NCBI GenBank assembly: GCA_022836615.1
Contig: MU405218.1
Span: 390,324-454,323, forward strand
DNA: 64,000 nt
Origin: Annulohypoxylon bovei var. microspora
Taxonomy: Eukaryota; Ascomycota; Sordariomycetes; Xylariales; Hypoxylaceae
Direction of reading: 5' to 3'
The translations under genes and the position numbers were made by a program. This document shows positions 47,203 through 58,482 of the stretch, in pieces. Numbering within the stretch: position 1 is the first letter of the stretch; the number at the start of each line of letters is the position of its first letter. The notes under the pieces were generated by a model. That model was given only the letters and a program-made list of their open reading frames with translations. It did not search any database and was not told the DNA's origin.

Positions 47203-49855
47203 GCTTTTTATTATATTAAAATGGATTTTGTTTTAAAAAACTTTACCACTTTTTAAACCCATTTTAGATCGTATAAATACTGCATGTTTTTTTTTAGGTT
47301 AAATAATAAACTTAATGCGTTTTAAAGGTATATTAATTAAGCTTTTTTTTTGTTTTTTAACGATTTTTGTACGGTGTATATAAATGATATCTTGATTTAT
47401 TTAAAAGATTTATTTTTTTATGAATATTATATATGGTAAATATTGGAGTGTTTATGTTTTGTTAGTTTATAGGTTAATATTTGGAAAAGTGAATTTTTAA
47501 TTACGAAGATTAAGTTTTTAAGGTTTATTATTTTTACTTCCAATGTGGTTGTTAATTAAAATAAGATTAAAGTGGTTTAAGATTAAGAAATATTTTCTCA
47601 GGTTTAAGAATTTTAATTATTTTTAAGTTTTTATAATTTTTATTAATAATTTATATTGGAGTATAATTGGATTATAAAGTCTTTATATTTTTTTATTATT
47701 ACTTTGCATTAAATTTGGATTAGTAAGCATATTAAAGCGTTTAAAGCGTTGAAAATAACCTTGATTATTTCTTTAATTTTAAAGTATTTTTATGAAAATT
47801 AAAAAGTTAAATTAAAAATTAATGTTTTTAATAAGATAATTTCCAAAGTTCTTTTATAATTAAACAAGTTAAGGGATTAATATTTAATGGCTTTTTTTTT
47901 AAGATAATAATCCTTTTAAAATATAATTATTTTATTTATAATAAAAAACTTTTTATTATTATAATAATAATGAAATTTTAAGAATATATGCTCGTTTCAT
48001 TAAATAATAAATTTAATATATTTATAGATTATTAAGTGTTGTAATACTTTGTTATTAAGAGGATGTTAAATTTTTGTCAAGTTAATTGGAATGAGTATTT
48101 GTTTTAATTTAATTACAAGTTGTATTATTACTTGGGAAAGGAAAATGTGATAATTAATACTTTATCCCGAAAGGCAGCCGACTTGGTTATTTAAAAAGTG
48201 ATTAAAGAATATAATTGGTTCGTTATTTTATTGTTTTTTTTAATATTTTATGGTAGAATAAATCCTTTATAATCCTTGGTTAATAAGCTTTTAACGAATT
48301 TATTATTTTTAAACCTTTAATATATCTTAGTTATGGTAGAGGTTTTTAAAGAAGAATTATTTTAAAATATTAAATTGATTAATATTATTTTAACAATTAA
48401 TTAAAATGTTATTAAACTAAAAATGTAATGCGAATGGGTTAAAAAAAGGAAAAATAGGTATGTTTTACAAAATAAATTGTTATTTTTAAAAGAAAAGTTA
48501 ATAATCTTAAATAATAAGGAGTTTTATATTAAATTATATGATAAGTTTTATTGTCCTTTAAATTAAACGTACTTAAATTAAAATAAAATACATATAATAA
48601 TATTAAAAAAATATTTATAACCTAGTATAAAAGTGTTTATAAACCGTTATTATGTCCATTATAAGTAATGTCGAAGAAGTTAAAACCCTAGGGTTAAGCT
48701 AATAGGCTTACTTTAACCACTTCTTGTTAATGAATAAATATAATAATATATTTTAATAGATTTTAAATCCATATCCTTTAATTACAAAAAATTTGATTTG
48801 ATTTTAATAATTGTTAATTAATTAAGCAAAAAACCTTTTTCATTACCTACATATAAAATTTATACCGTTGCGTAATTTATAAACTTATATTATAAACACA
48901 TTTAACACATTTATAAAACCCTTAAAATAATCACGTTTAACAAAGGTTTTTAATTCGTAGCTACCTTTTTAAATAAATTAACTAAGCTCATTAAAGTAAA
49001 CCTTTGCAAATTAATAATAAAGCACTTATAATCCAATAATTAAACAAAGATTTTTAATTAATTTATTTAAATAAAATTATAACCTTTCGTGGATTATTTT
49101 TAAAATAATTAATTAAAAATACTACCTTGCTTAAATTTTATGTACGCCACCCAGCCACACTCAAACACAAGGTTTTCCCTTACAAAGGTAGAAATAAGAT
49201 TTATCTTAAGGATAATCTTTAACTGATAAGTTTACACTTGTAAATCCAAAACCCTTTAAGAAAAGCTTAGCCATACCACTACCTAATCATTAATAAAATG
49301 TTAAGCCTTTGTTATACAATAAGCCCGTAAAAACCTTTTATTAGCATAAAATCACTAAAGTGAATAAGTTAATAAAAAAAAACAACCAATAAATTAAATA
49401 ATAAGCAATTAAGTATATATCCACAAGGGTAATTAACAAATAAATTGCCCCCATAATAACTTAAATTACCCAATAATAAATCCTTTTAAAATGTTGGTAA
49501 AACCCCATCGTAACACTTTTAAAATTAACCTACCCCCAAGTATAAAAATCTACCAAATTTTAAACACAAGCCAATTAATTAAAGCCCTAAACAACCTAAT
49601 CTTAAAGCAAATAATAAATTTCTTGCTTTTAATGAAAATTAACAAAAAGTAAGAATATGAAATATTTAAAATATTAAACTCCAGGCTTTTTAAGAAAAAG
49701 CTCTAATATAAAGTGAATTAAATAAATTATAACCTTAACTTAATATAATACCCCTTTAAGGATTTTCTTAACACATTAATCAAAGTAAAAAACTTCTATA
49801 ACTTACACCCCAAAACCGCCAATCCCCCGGCCAAACTCTGGTAATAAATTAAGGT

Positions 49856-50220
49856 TGTTACAAAAGATAAGATATTAAAAATAATAAATAAAAACAATTT
49901 ACTTACCATAAAAAAAAAAAAAATTAAAGAAGTAAATTATAAACGTATTAATAAATAACTTATTCCTTTCATAAATTAAATTTTTTTCCAAGGGGAGGGG
50001 TTATATAACAACGTTTAACTACCACTACTCTTAAAATATACTAACAAAACCAACTGATTAATATTCTGGCCGTAAGGCCAATATATAAGGACCTTTTAAA
50101 GGAAATTATTTTATAGCTTCTTTTCTTTTAACTCCTCACTTTAAATATTCTTATTAATAAAATACATAATCCCACCGTCGCATAAGTTTTGTCCTAATCA
50201 AAAACCTGCTCGCCGTGACA
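49856..50220 (+). repeat. 3' LTR of Gyp-ii
   Basis: Starts TGTTACAAAAG and ends CGCCGTGACA. It shares TGGCCGTAAGG..AATATATAAGGACC with the 5' LTR near 46,098 and, mutated, with the copy near 27,650. The segment with TATATAAGG could hold the promoter TATA element. Confidence 0.8.
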
Positions 50221-50259
50221 TTTAAATAATATGCGGAAATATAAAAGTTAATAAAAAAA

Positions 50260-53200
50260 TAATAAATAAGTAATAATTAATAAATAATTATAAAGATTAT
50301 AAAATTAAATATAAAAAAAGAAGTTATAAAATAAAAGGTGTTAACGGAAAATTAACTTTTAAAAATTTAACGATTTTCCATTTATTAATATTAATATAAC
50401 ATTAAAGAAAATTAATAAAAGCGTTAATTTAAATTAAAACATAAGTTAATAATAATTTAAAATTAAATTTTTTATTAAAAATAAAATAATTAAAATTATA
50501 TAAAGCAATTATTAATTATTTTAAACGAATAATAACATTAAAATTTTATTAAAAAGTAAATATTTTTATTGAAATTTATAAATTAATAAAACTTATTAAC
50601 CGTAAAATAATAATTTATTAAAATGTAATAATATTATTATACACTTTAACTTTTTTATATATGGGTTATAAAAATTTATTTCGAATAAATGAATTTAATA
50701 ATAAAAAAAAATATTTTTTTTTCGGAAATTTTCCAAGGATATTAAATATTATTACTTTAATAATAAATATAAAAGTAATTTTAATGGTAAATAACATTAA
50801 TAAATTATTAAAAATTTATTAAAATTAAAAGATTAATAAAATTTATAATATTAATAACGAAAAATAATTTAAAACGGATATTCTTGTATTTTTTTTTAAC
50901 GAATTTAATTTAACGGAAAAGGTTATAAAAACGTTTATATTTTCACATAAATTTAAAAATTTAATAAAAAGGATTAAAATTTAAAAAAAGGTTTAAAACA
51001 TTAAAGGAAAAAAAAAAAAAAATAAATTTCCATTAAAAGTTTAAATAAGAAATATTAATTTAAAATTAATTAAACCGGAAAACATTTTATTTATATTAAT
51101 AAAAAATGGAATACATGTATAATATACGAATAAAACTTACGCGGAAAAAATAAAAATAATTTTAAAAAAATATAACGTATAAATAAAACATCGTATAATT
51201 TAAATGTTTAAAAATAAGAAAATACAAGTAAATTTTATATTAAATTAATAAAAGCGTAAAATTTATACATGTGTTTATAAATTAAATCTTAAAAATAAAG
51301 AATTTTTCGATAAAATATATAACGATATATATAATGATAAAAAAATATTATAAATGAAAAACCCGACATTATTCGTTAACTTTATTTTCGTGATTTAAAA
51401 AATAATAAATGGTAAATAAAAAAGTCGTATAATAATTAACCTACGTTTATTAAATAATATAACGATTCTTAATATATATTTATTATTAATGTAAAAAAAC
51501 ATTATCGTAAACATTAAAAAAAAAAAAAAATCATAATAATAAATGGGAAAAATTTCTTCCATTAACTTTTAACATTTAACTTTTATAAAAATAAAATGAT
51601 AATTATTTCATTAAAAAAATTAAAGGTTTTAAACGTGGTGTTAATAAGTTATTAAAATAATCCTTTTTATATATAAAAATTTATAAATTAAAAGCTTTAT
51701 TTATATAAAAAATATTATAAAATATATTTGAATAATGTCGTGATTTATAATAATATAAAGGAAAATCATTTAAAACATTTTAACATAATATTTAAGATTT
51801 TTTAAAAATTAAAAATTATTATAACCTTTTAAAAGTTTTTTATAACGTATGATTTCATTAAATTTTTAAGTTTTTTAATGGACGGATTTAATACATCGAT
51901 TATATTAAATAAAGTTAAAATAATTAAAAAAATTAAAATTTTTAAAACGTTTAAAAATTTAAAAACTTATATTAAAATAATTATATAATTAAAAAAATAT
52001 ATTTTTTAATATTAATAAAAAATTTAACCGTTTTAAAAAAAAAATAATAATATTTAACGAAGGTTAAATTATAAGAAGTTTACCGATAAAAAATAAAATA
52101 ATTTAAAAAAAATAAACTTTAAAAAAAAAGTTTAAACTTATAAAAGATTAAAAAAAAGCTTTCCGTTTTATTTAACATAACTTAATAACGAAAACGTATT
52201 TATTATATTAAAATTTTAATAAAACCGTTTTTATTAAATTAAACGTAATAAAAAAACAAAGATATAACGTAATAATTTTTTATATGGAAAGAAATTAAAA
52301 TGGAATAAATATACATTTAAATAAAATATAATTAATTATATTTTTAAATAAAGTTTTTATAAAAATAAAAAAGAAATATAATGCGACGGAATTAAAAGTT
52401 TTTTATTTAACATGGATTATATAAAATTTACGACTATAATTTTAATTTAATAAATTAAACGTGATAATTTTAATAAATTATAAAATTATCGGAAAAATAA
52501 TTTAATAAAAAAACTTCGCCATGGTTAATATAATTAAAAATAATTTAAAATTAATTATAACGTTAATTTTTTTAAGTTAATTTTAATTAAATGTAAAACA
52601 TATCCCCGGAAAATTAAATCTTATTTTAAATACATTATTAAAATTATTAATAAAAGTAAATAATAAAAATAAAAAAATAAAAATAATAAAATTAAAAATG
52701 AATTAAATGATTTAATAAATTATTTTACGTTTTTATTAAATGAAATTTATTTAAGTATAAAATTTTAAGAAAAATTATAAAAAAGATATTAAAAAAACGG
52801 AAAATATAAAAAGATTTTATAAGATTTAAAAAAAAAGCCATAAATAAAAGGAAGAAAATTCGATATTAAAAATGGATTATTATACCACATTATTAAAAAA
52901 AAACAAAAGAAATTAATTATTTCGGCATTATGCGTTTAATAAATTTTTTAATAAGTTTATAACGAAAAACATTATTTCGGCTTTTAAAAAATAATAACGA
53001 AATTAAAAGATTTAATAATTAATAATTTTTTTAATTAATTATGTAATTATTTAAATTATTATTTAAAATATATTAAGAATAAAATAAATAAAAAAAAATT
53101 ATTAAATTATTTATATTTTATTAAAAGTAAATTAATATTATATTATATAATGATAATAAATTTTATTATAAAATTATTTAAAGTTTCATTAAAAAACATG

Positions 53201-53414
53201 TTTTAAAAAATGTTAAATTACGATTATTATAATGTTTTAATAATGAATATTTGCAAGTTTTTTAAAAAAATAATCTTAATTTTAAGAAACTTTTAATATA
53301 TAATTAAAAAATAAGCGGAAATATATTTTAAATGTTTATTATTATATAATTAAGGAATATTAAGAAAAATAATTTTAAATCGAAATAAAAAGTTCCTTTT
53401 AAAAGTTTAATAAA
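50260..53414 (+). mobile_element. Degraded Ty3/gypsy element Gyp-iv (pol remnant)
   Basis: Plus-strand translation with many stops shows a reverse transcriptase of a gypsy lineage different from the others: blocks corresponding to the NGK..SRIIINLRLLN region near 51,410-51,450, the DG..FFH region near 51,540, and the active site at 51,725-51,748 as YLNNVVIY, where both catalytic Asp became Asn. The following thumb and connection regions can be followed to about 52,000, and degenerate RNase H/integrase-like sequence to about 53,300. Neither LTR was found. Termini are therefore approximate. Confidence 0.6.
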
Positions 53415-53671
53415 TTATCACGAAGGGCGTAAATTTAAAGTGGTGTAAAAGCGATTTTATTCGTACGGTTATTTAAAAATAATAAAGTTATAAAAAAGGA
53501 AAAAAATTTTAACGTTACGGTATTAATTAAGTTTTTTATATATAAAAAAGCGATAAGCAATTATTTATTTTTATTACTTTATTTATTACTTTATAAATAA
53601 CTTTTTTTTTATTTTTTATTTTTTTATATATTATATTTTATTTTTTATGATTTAAATTATAATTTAAATTA
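53415..53671 (-). repeat. LTR of Gyp-iii family, inverted copy
   Basis: A 257 bp copy running TATCACGAAGGGCG .. ATTTAAATTATAATTTAAATTA. It is the reverse complement, with mutations, of the LTR at 54,306-54,561, and the two face each other over 634 bp. No gypsy coding sequence was recognised in between. Confidence 0.7.
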
Positions 53672-54305
53672 TAATAATTTCCTTTATTAAATAAAATTTA
53701 ATTTAAGTTTTTATTAATTTTTTATTAATAAAAGTTATTTATGTTTTTGTTTAAATTTCGCGTCTTTTCTTAATATAAATATATTATTATTTTTATGTTT
53801 AATATTAAAGACCTTTTTTTTCATTATTTTTAACCATTTAATTAAATGTATTAAAGGTTTATTTATTTTAAAATTTACGTTATAAAAATCTTTTAACTTT
53901 ATAATTATATTTTTAAAATTTATAATTAAATATTATATTAAATTAAGATTTTAATTTATTTATTAAATTTAATATTTTAATTTTTTATAATGTATTTACA
54001 ATGTTAATATTTTATGAATTTTTATTTTTATTTTCTTTAAATTAAAGTTAATAATTTTATTATTTAAATTCTTTAAATTTTAATTTAATATTAAATTATT
54101 AAGATTTTTTTATAAGCGGTTTACGTTGAATTATTATTATTTAATTTAAGTATATAAGAATTTTAATTTATAAATATTAAATCGTTTTAAATGTTATTTA
54201 ATAATTTTGTAAAATAATAATATTATTAAATAATTTAATTTATTATTTAATTAATTTATTAATATTTTAAATTTTATTAAAATAAATATTTTATTTTTAA
54301 TATTA
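53672..54305. other. AT-rich spacer between inverted LTRs
   Basis: 634 bp of mutated sequence with T-rich runs on the plus strand. No reading frame and no family match; it may be remnant internal sequence of a minus-strand Gyp-iii copy. Confidence 0.4.
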
Positions 54306-57300
54306 TGGTTTAAACCATGGTTTAAATCATAAAGGGTAAAACATGGTATATAAAAAAATAAAAAATAAGAAAAAGGTTATTTATAAAGTAATAAATAAAG
54401 CGGTGAAAATAAGTAATTATTTATCGCTTTTTTACATGTAAAAAGCTTAATTAACGCTGCGGCGTTAAAAATCTTTTCCTTTTTCGTAACTTTATTATTT
54501 TTAAATAATTATACGAATAAAATCGCTTTTACGCCACTTTAAATTTACGCCCTTCGTGATAATAATAAAGTTCATTTTTTACGCGTTAAAAAGGACGTTT
54601 AATACTTTTAATTAAAAAAAAATTAATTAAACTCGGAAATTAAATAATTATTTTAATTTTCCGTTTTAAATAAACTTATAATATAAATTAATATTTAAAT
54701 TAATTACATTAAAAAAAAAACCATTTAATCGCTTTTAATAAAATTACGACCCATTATTAATTAATTATAATTAAATTAAATAAACGAAATAATCGCATTT
54801 AAAATTTAAGTTATATACACTTAACTTTTAACAAAAAATTAAATAATTTTAATAATATAATTCGCGTAAAAAAAAAGTTAATTTTATATTTTAACATTAT
54901 TCGCATTTATATTTAAATGATAATAAAATTAATACTTCCATTAAAAAATAAATATAAATTATTAATAATAATTAAACGAAAAAACTTAATATTAAAAACG
55001 GGGAAATAAAACTTAAATTCGATAATAAAACATATATCGTTAATCCCACATACATAAACTTAATCGAAATTATTAATAATAAACGATTTAAATAATTTTC
55101 ATATATTATAATTTTAATAAAATTCCGAAAAAAACTAACGTTAATTATAAACCACTTTATAAAATTAAACGTTAAACACGATATACCTCGTATACCTTTC
55201 GTCCCTTTAACCATTAAAAGCTAAAAAATGCTTAATAAAAAAACAAAATAAATTAATAAAGCCGCATTCATTAAAATAATAATAAACCATTTAAACGAAC
55301 TTTATTTAAAATTTAAATTATATATAATATTTAAAATGGCGTTTACACGTTAAATTAAACAATTAAACTTCGTATAAAATGGTTTAACCTTCGAAATACA
55401 CATAATATATAATTAAATAAAATACTTTAATAATAAAACCAAAGCATTCGCCGAAGTTAAACGAAATGTTTAAATATTTTAATTGTAAAAAAAAAAACAT
55501 TATTAATACCTTAAAAAACAAAATAATAACTCTCGTTAAAAACCCGCAATTAAATCGAAACAACATTTTAAAATTTTAAGCCTTTAAAAAAAAATCACAT
55601 CGTAATATTAAACATTAAAACCCGCTTATATTCATTAATAATAAACCTACTTTTAACGAAAAAAAAATTAAGTTTAACCATTGGTTCATATTATTAAAAA
55701 ACAAATTAAAAGGAAATATAAATTACTTTAATAATAATAAAAAAAAGATCTTTTATATTATAATTTATACCGGAGGGATAACCGTTAAAAACCTCATGCC
55801 ATTTATAACGAAAAAACATAAACCACTTATATTAATAACTTTTAAATAAATCGTTAAACATTTATATAAATAATATAAAAACCTTAATATATACGATATA
55901 ACTCGTTTTAATTTCAAAAATTTATAAATAAAAACCTTAAGTTAATTCATTACATTTTATATTAAATTTACAAAGCTCGTAAAATTAATTCGCATTACTT
56001 TTAATAATTATAAAAAAAAGTTATATAATAAATTACTTATTTAATTAAATAAAAAATCGGTTAATTAATATTATAATAATAAATTAACGTTTTCCGATTT
56101 TTACGTATACGTTTAACATCACGATCATTAATAAAACAAAAACTTCTTCACGTAATAATAAATCCAAAAAAAAAAAACCAACAAACCTATTATTATAACA
56201 TTAAATGCCATAACATTAAATTAAAAACAAAAAAAACAAGCTTTAAACCTTAATACATCGTTAACGTTTACCACGTTAATAAATAAAATTAACTTAAATT
56301 ATTATAAAATTTAAATAATAAAAATTATAATTAACGGAAAAAAAATATATATTAAATTAACATTTTCGTAAACGAAATTACTTATTTTTTAAGATTAATA
56401 TTTCATTTATTACGAACGTAGCCACCGAAACTTAAAATATTCCGCATAAAAAAAATATATTAAAATAAAAAAGGCTTAAATAAATACGATTATAATAAAA
56501 ATTTAACAAAATGTTACAAAACTTAATAATAATAAATTAACCATTACGATAAAAAAAAATAACTTTAAAATAAAAAGACTCCCATTTTAAAAGAATAATA
56601 ATAATGGCGTTAAATATAAAAGTTTATATAAAGGTATTTATTAACTTATTAAAAAAAATATTTAAAAAAGGACTTTTATTAATAAAATATACCGTAATGA
56701 AAAATAAAACAAACTTAATAATTAAAACATTCGTTAATATAAAAGTAAACGTATATATATTAATGAATATTTTTTATACCGTAAAAATAATTAAATATTT
56801 AAAAGCCGAAAGGTTAAAAAAATTCGATCCCGTTATAATTTTAAATTTTAATAAAAAGGAAATTTAAATCGTAAACGTAATAATTAAAGTTTATACTTAA
56901 TTATAAAATAAAGAAATTAAAAACGTTATATTATTAATAATCGATATAAAATATAACTTAATTATTAATAAAAAAAATTTCATTTATTATAATATATTAA
57001 TAAATTATAAAAAGAAACGATTAATATTTTTAAAAAAATAAACGTTAAACTTAAATTCATAAAACATTTTTATAAATTAAACCGACAAATTATTAAGCGA
57101 TCTTAAATATTAAAAAAATATAAACTAAAAAACAATTTTAATAAAAAAAATAAATAATAAAAAACAATAAAACGTAAAAGTTAAATACGTTACAAAATAA
57201 CGTTTAAAAGGCATTAACCCCCGTAAACCGAAAAAAATAACCCGCTTTACCACGCTTTAATTAAAAAAGATAATAAAGCTTTAATACGTTAACGAATAAA

Positions 57301-58482
57301 AAAACTTAAAGAAATACATTAATAACCGAATAAAATACATTAATAGCCGTTAAAAAACTTATTTAACGAAAAAAGAAGTTTAATAACTTTAAAAATAATA
57401 TTATAACCCCCACGTAAAAACATTAAAAAACATTTTAATTCGAACATAAAAATTAAAAAAATATATTAAACCTTTAATAAAAAAGAACATAAAAAGTTAA
57501 CATTAATTAAACCATATATAAAAATAACCGATTAATTTAAAAAAAAATACGACAATTAAAACGCTTAAAGCTTTTATAAATTATAAAAAAATAACCTCGG
57601 TTAATATAAACATAAACCATTTAACATAATAATCATTAATATAATCGTTTTTTATAAAATATTTCAAAGGTTAAATTAATTAAAATATAAGATAATCGAC
57701 TTATACACGCTTAATAAATTCATTAATAAAAAAAAAATAAACGAATATTTCCCGGACAACGAGGAAAAACTACGGAAAATAACTTTGGAAATAATATTTA
57801 TAAAATATTATAAACATTTAAATATATTTAATAAAATAATATCCGATGAATTATTACCATACCGTTTAAAGGTAAATTACCATATTAAATTAAATATAAA
57901 TTTTAATAATTTAAGTTATAACCTTTTATATAAAATATCATTAAAAGAAATAAAAACTTATAAAAATTACATTATAAATAACTTATAAAAAAAATTCATT
58001 AAACCATTATTCGCTCCATAAATAACGCCGATATTTTTCGTTAAAAAAGCGAACGATAAATTAAAATTTTACGTAAATTATAAAAAGTTAAACTTTTTTA
58101 TTCGTAAAAATAAATATCCGTTACCATTAATTAAAAAAACCTTAACTTAAATCGTTAAAAGAAAAATATTTTTTAAAATAAATATTAAATAAACGTTTCA
58201 TAAAATCCGTTTAATTATAAAAAATAAAAATTTAATAACATTTTAAATAAAATATAAAGTTTATCGGTTTAAAATATTACCATTCGGATTAATAAATAAA
58301 CCGTTAACGTTTTAACGATATATTAATAATATATTCCAAAGATATTTAAATAAATTTTATATTACATACTTAAATAATATTTTTATTTTTTTTAAAAATT
58401 AAAAAAAACATAAAAAATATATTTAAAAGATTTTAAATCGTTTATATAAAGTAAGTTTTTAAGCAAATATTGAATTAAAGTG
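54306..58482 (+). mobile_element. Ty3/gypsy element Gyp-iii, 5' LTR to reverse transcriptase, truncated
   Basis: The 5' LTR at 54,306-54,561 starts TGGTTTAAACCATGG and ends CTTCGTGATA (original CGTGACA). Plus-strand gag is recognisable near 55,670-56,150 (for example HWFILLKNKLKGN and DITRFNFKNL). A protease-like open frame lies at 56,604-56,867. Reverse transcriptase follows from about 57,785: LLPYRLKVNYHIKL, FVKKANDKLKFYVNYKKLN, ILPFGL..PLTF and the active site at about 58,367-58,387 as YLNNIF, both Asp replaced by Asn. Similarity stops abruptly near 58,482, within the thumb region, so RNase H, integrase and the 3' LTR are absent or displaced. Outside CpG, G is strongly depleted on the plus strand. 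Confidence 0.72.
57785..57988 (+). pseudogene. Start of Gyp-iii reverse transcriptase
   Basis: An open stretch of 67 codons including DELLPYRLKVNYHIKLN and LYKISLKEIKTYKNYI, the family's LPPHRP..DH.IEL and LY..S..EL...K.Y blocks. The frame continues past several stops to the active site near 58,370. It is a fragment of a dead element. Confidence 0.75.

Larger units (their letters stand above)
45886..50220 (+). mobile_element. Ty3/gypsy retrotransposon Gyp-ii with chromodomain, internally deleted
   Basis: The 3' LTR at 49,856-50,220 (365 bp, TG..CA) is similar to the 5' LTR whose end is at 46,250; its start near 45,886 is inferred from length. Reading on the plus strand: a partly open reverse transcriptase segment, 46,798-47,202; the active site at 47,377-47,400 as YINDILIY (first Asp changed to Asn); the connection motif GKENVIINTLSRK at about 48,140-48,180; an integrase zinc-finger remnant with CRRS near 48,670; an integrase core, broken, about 48,760-49,300; a chromodomain-like tail about 49,620-49,830. 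Only about 550 bp separate the 5' LTR from reverse transcriptase, so gag and protease are missing. It is less mutated than its neighbours and shows strand-biased changes. Inactive. Confidence 0.8.

Noticed and set aside
54972..55566. Minus-strand frames of 80 and 60 codons in Gyp-iii
   Set aside because: The plus strand here carries recognisable gag-type sequence; the minus frames are shadows created by loss of G on the plus strand.
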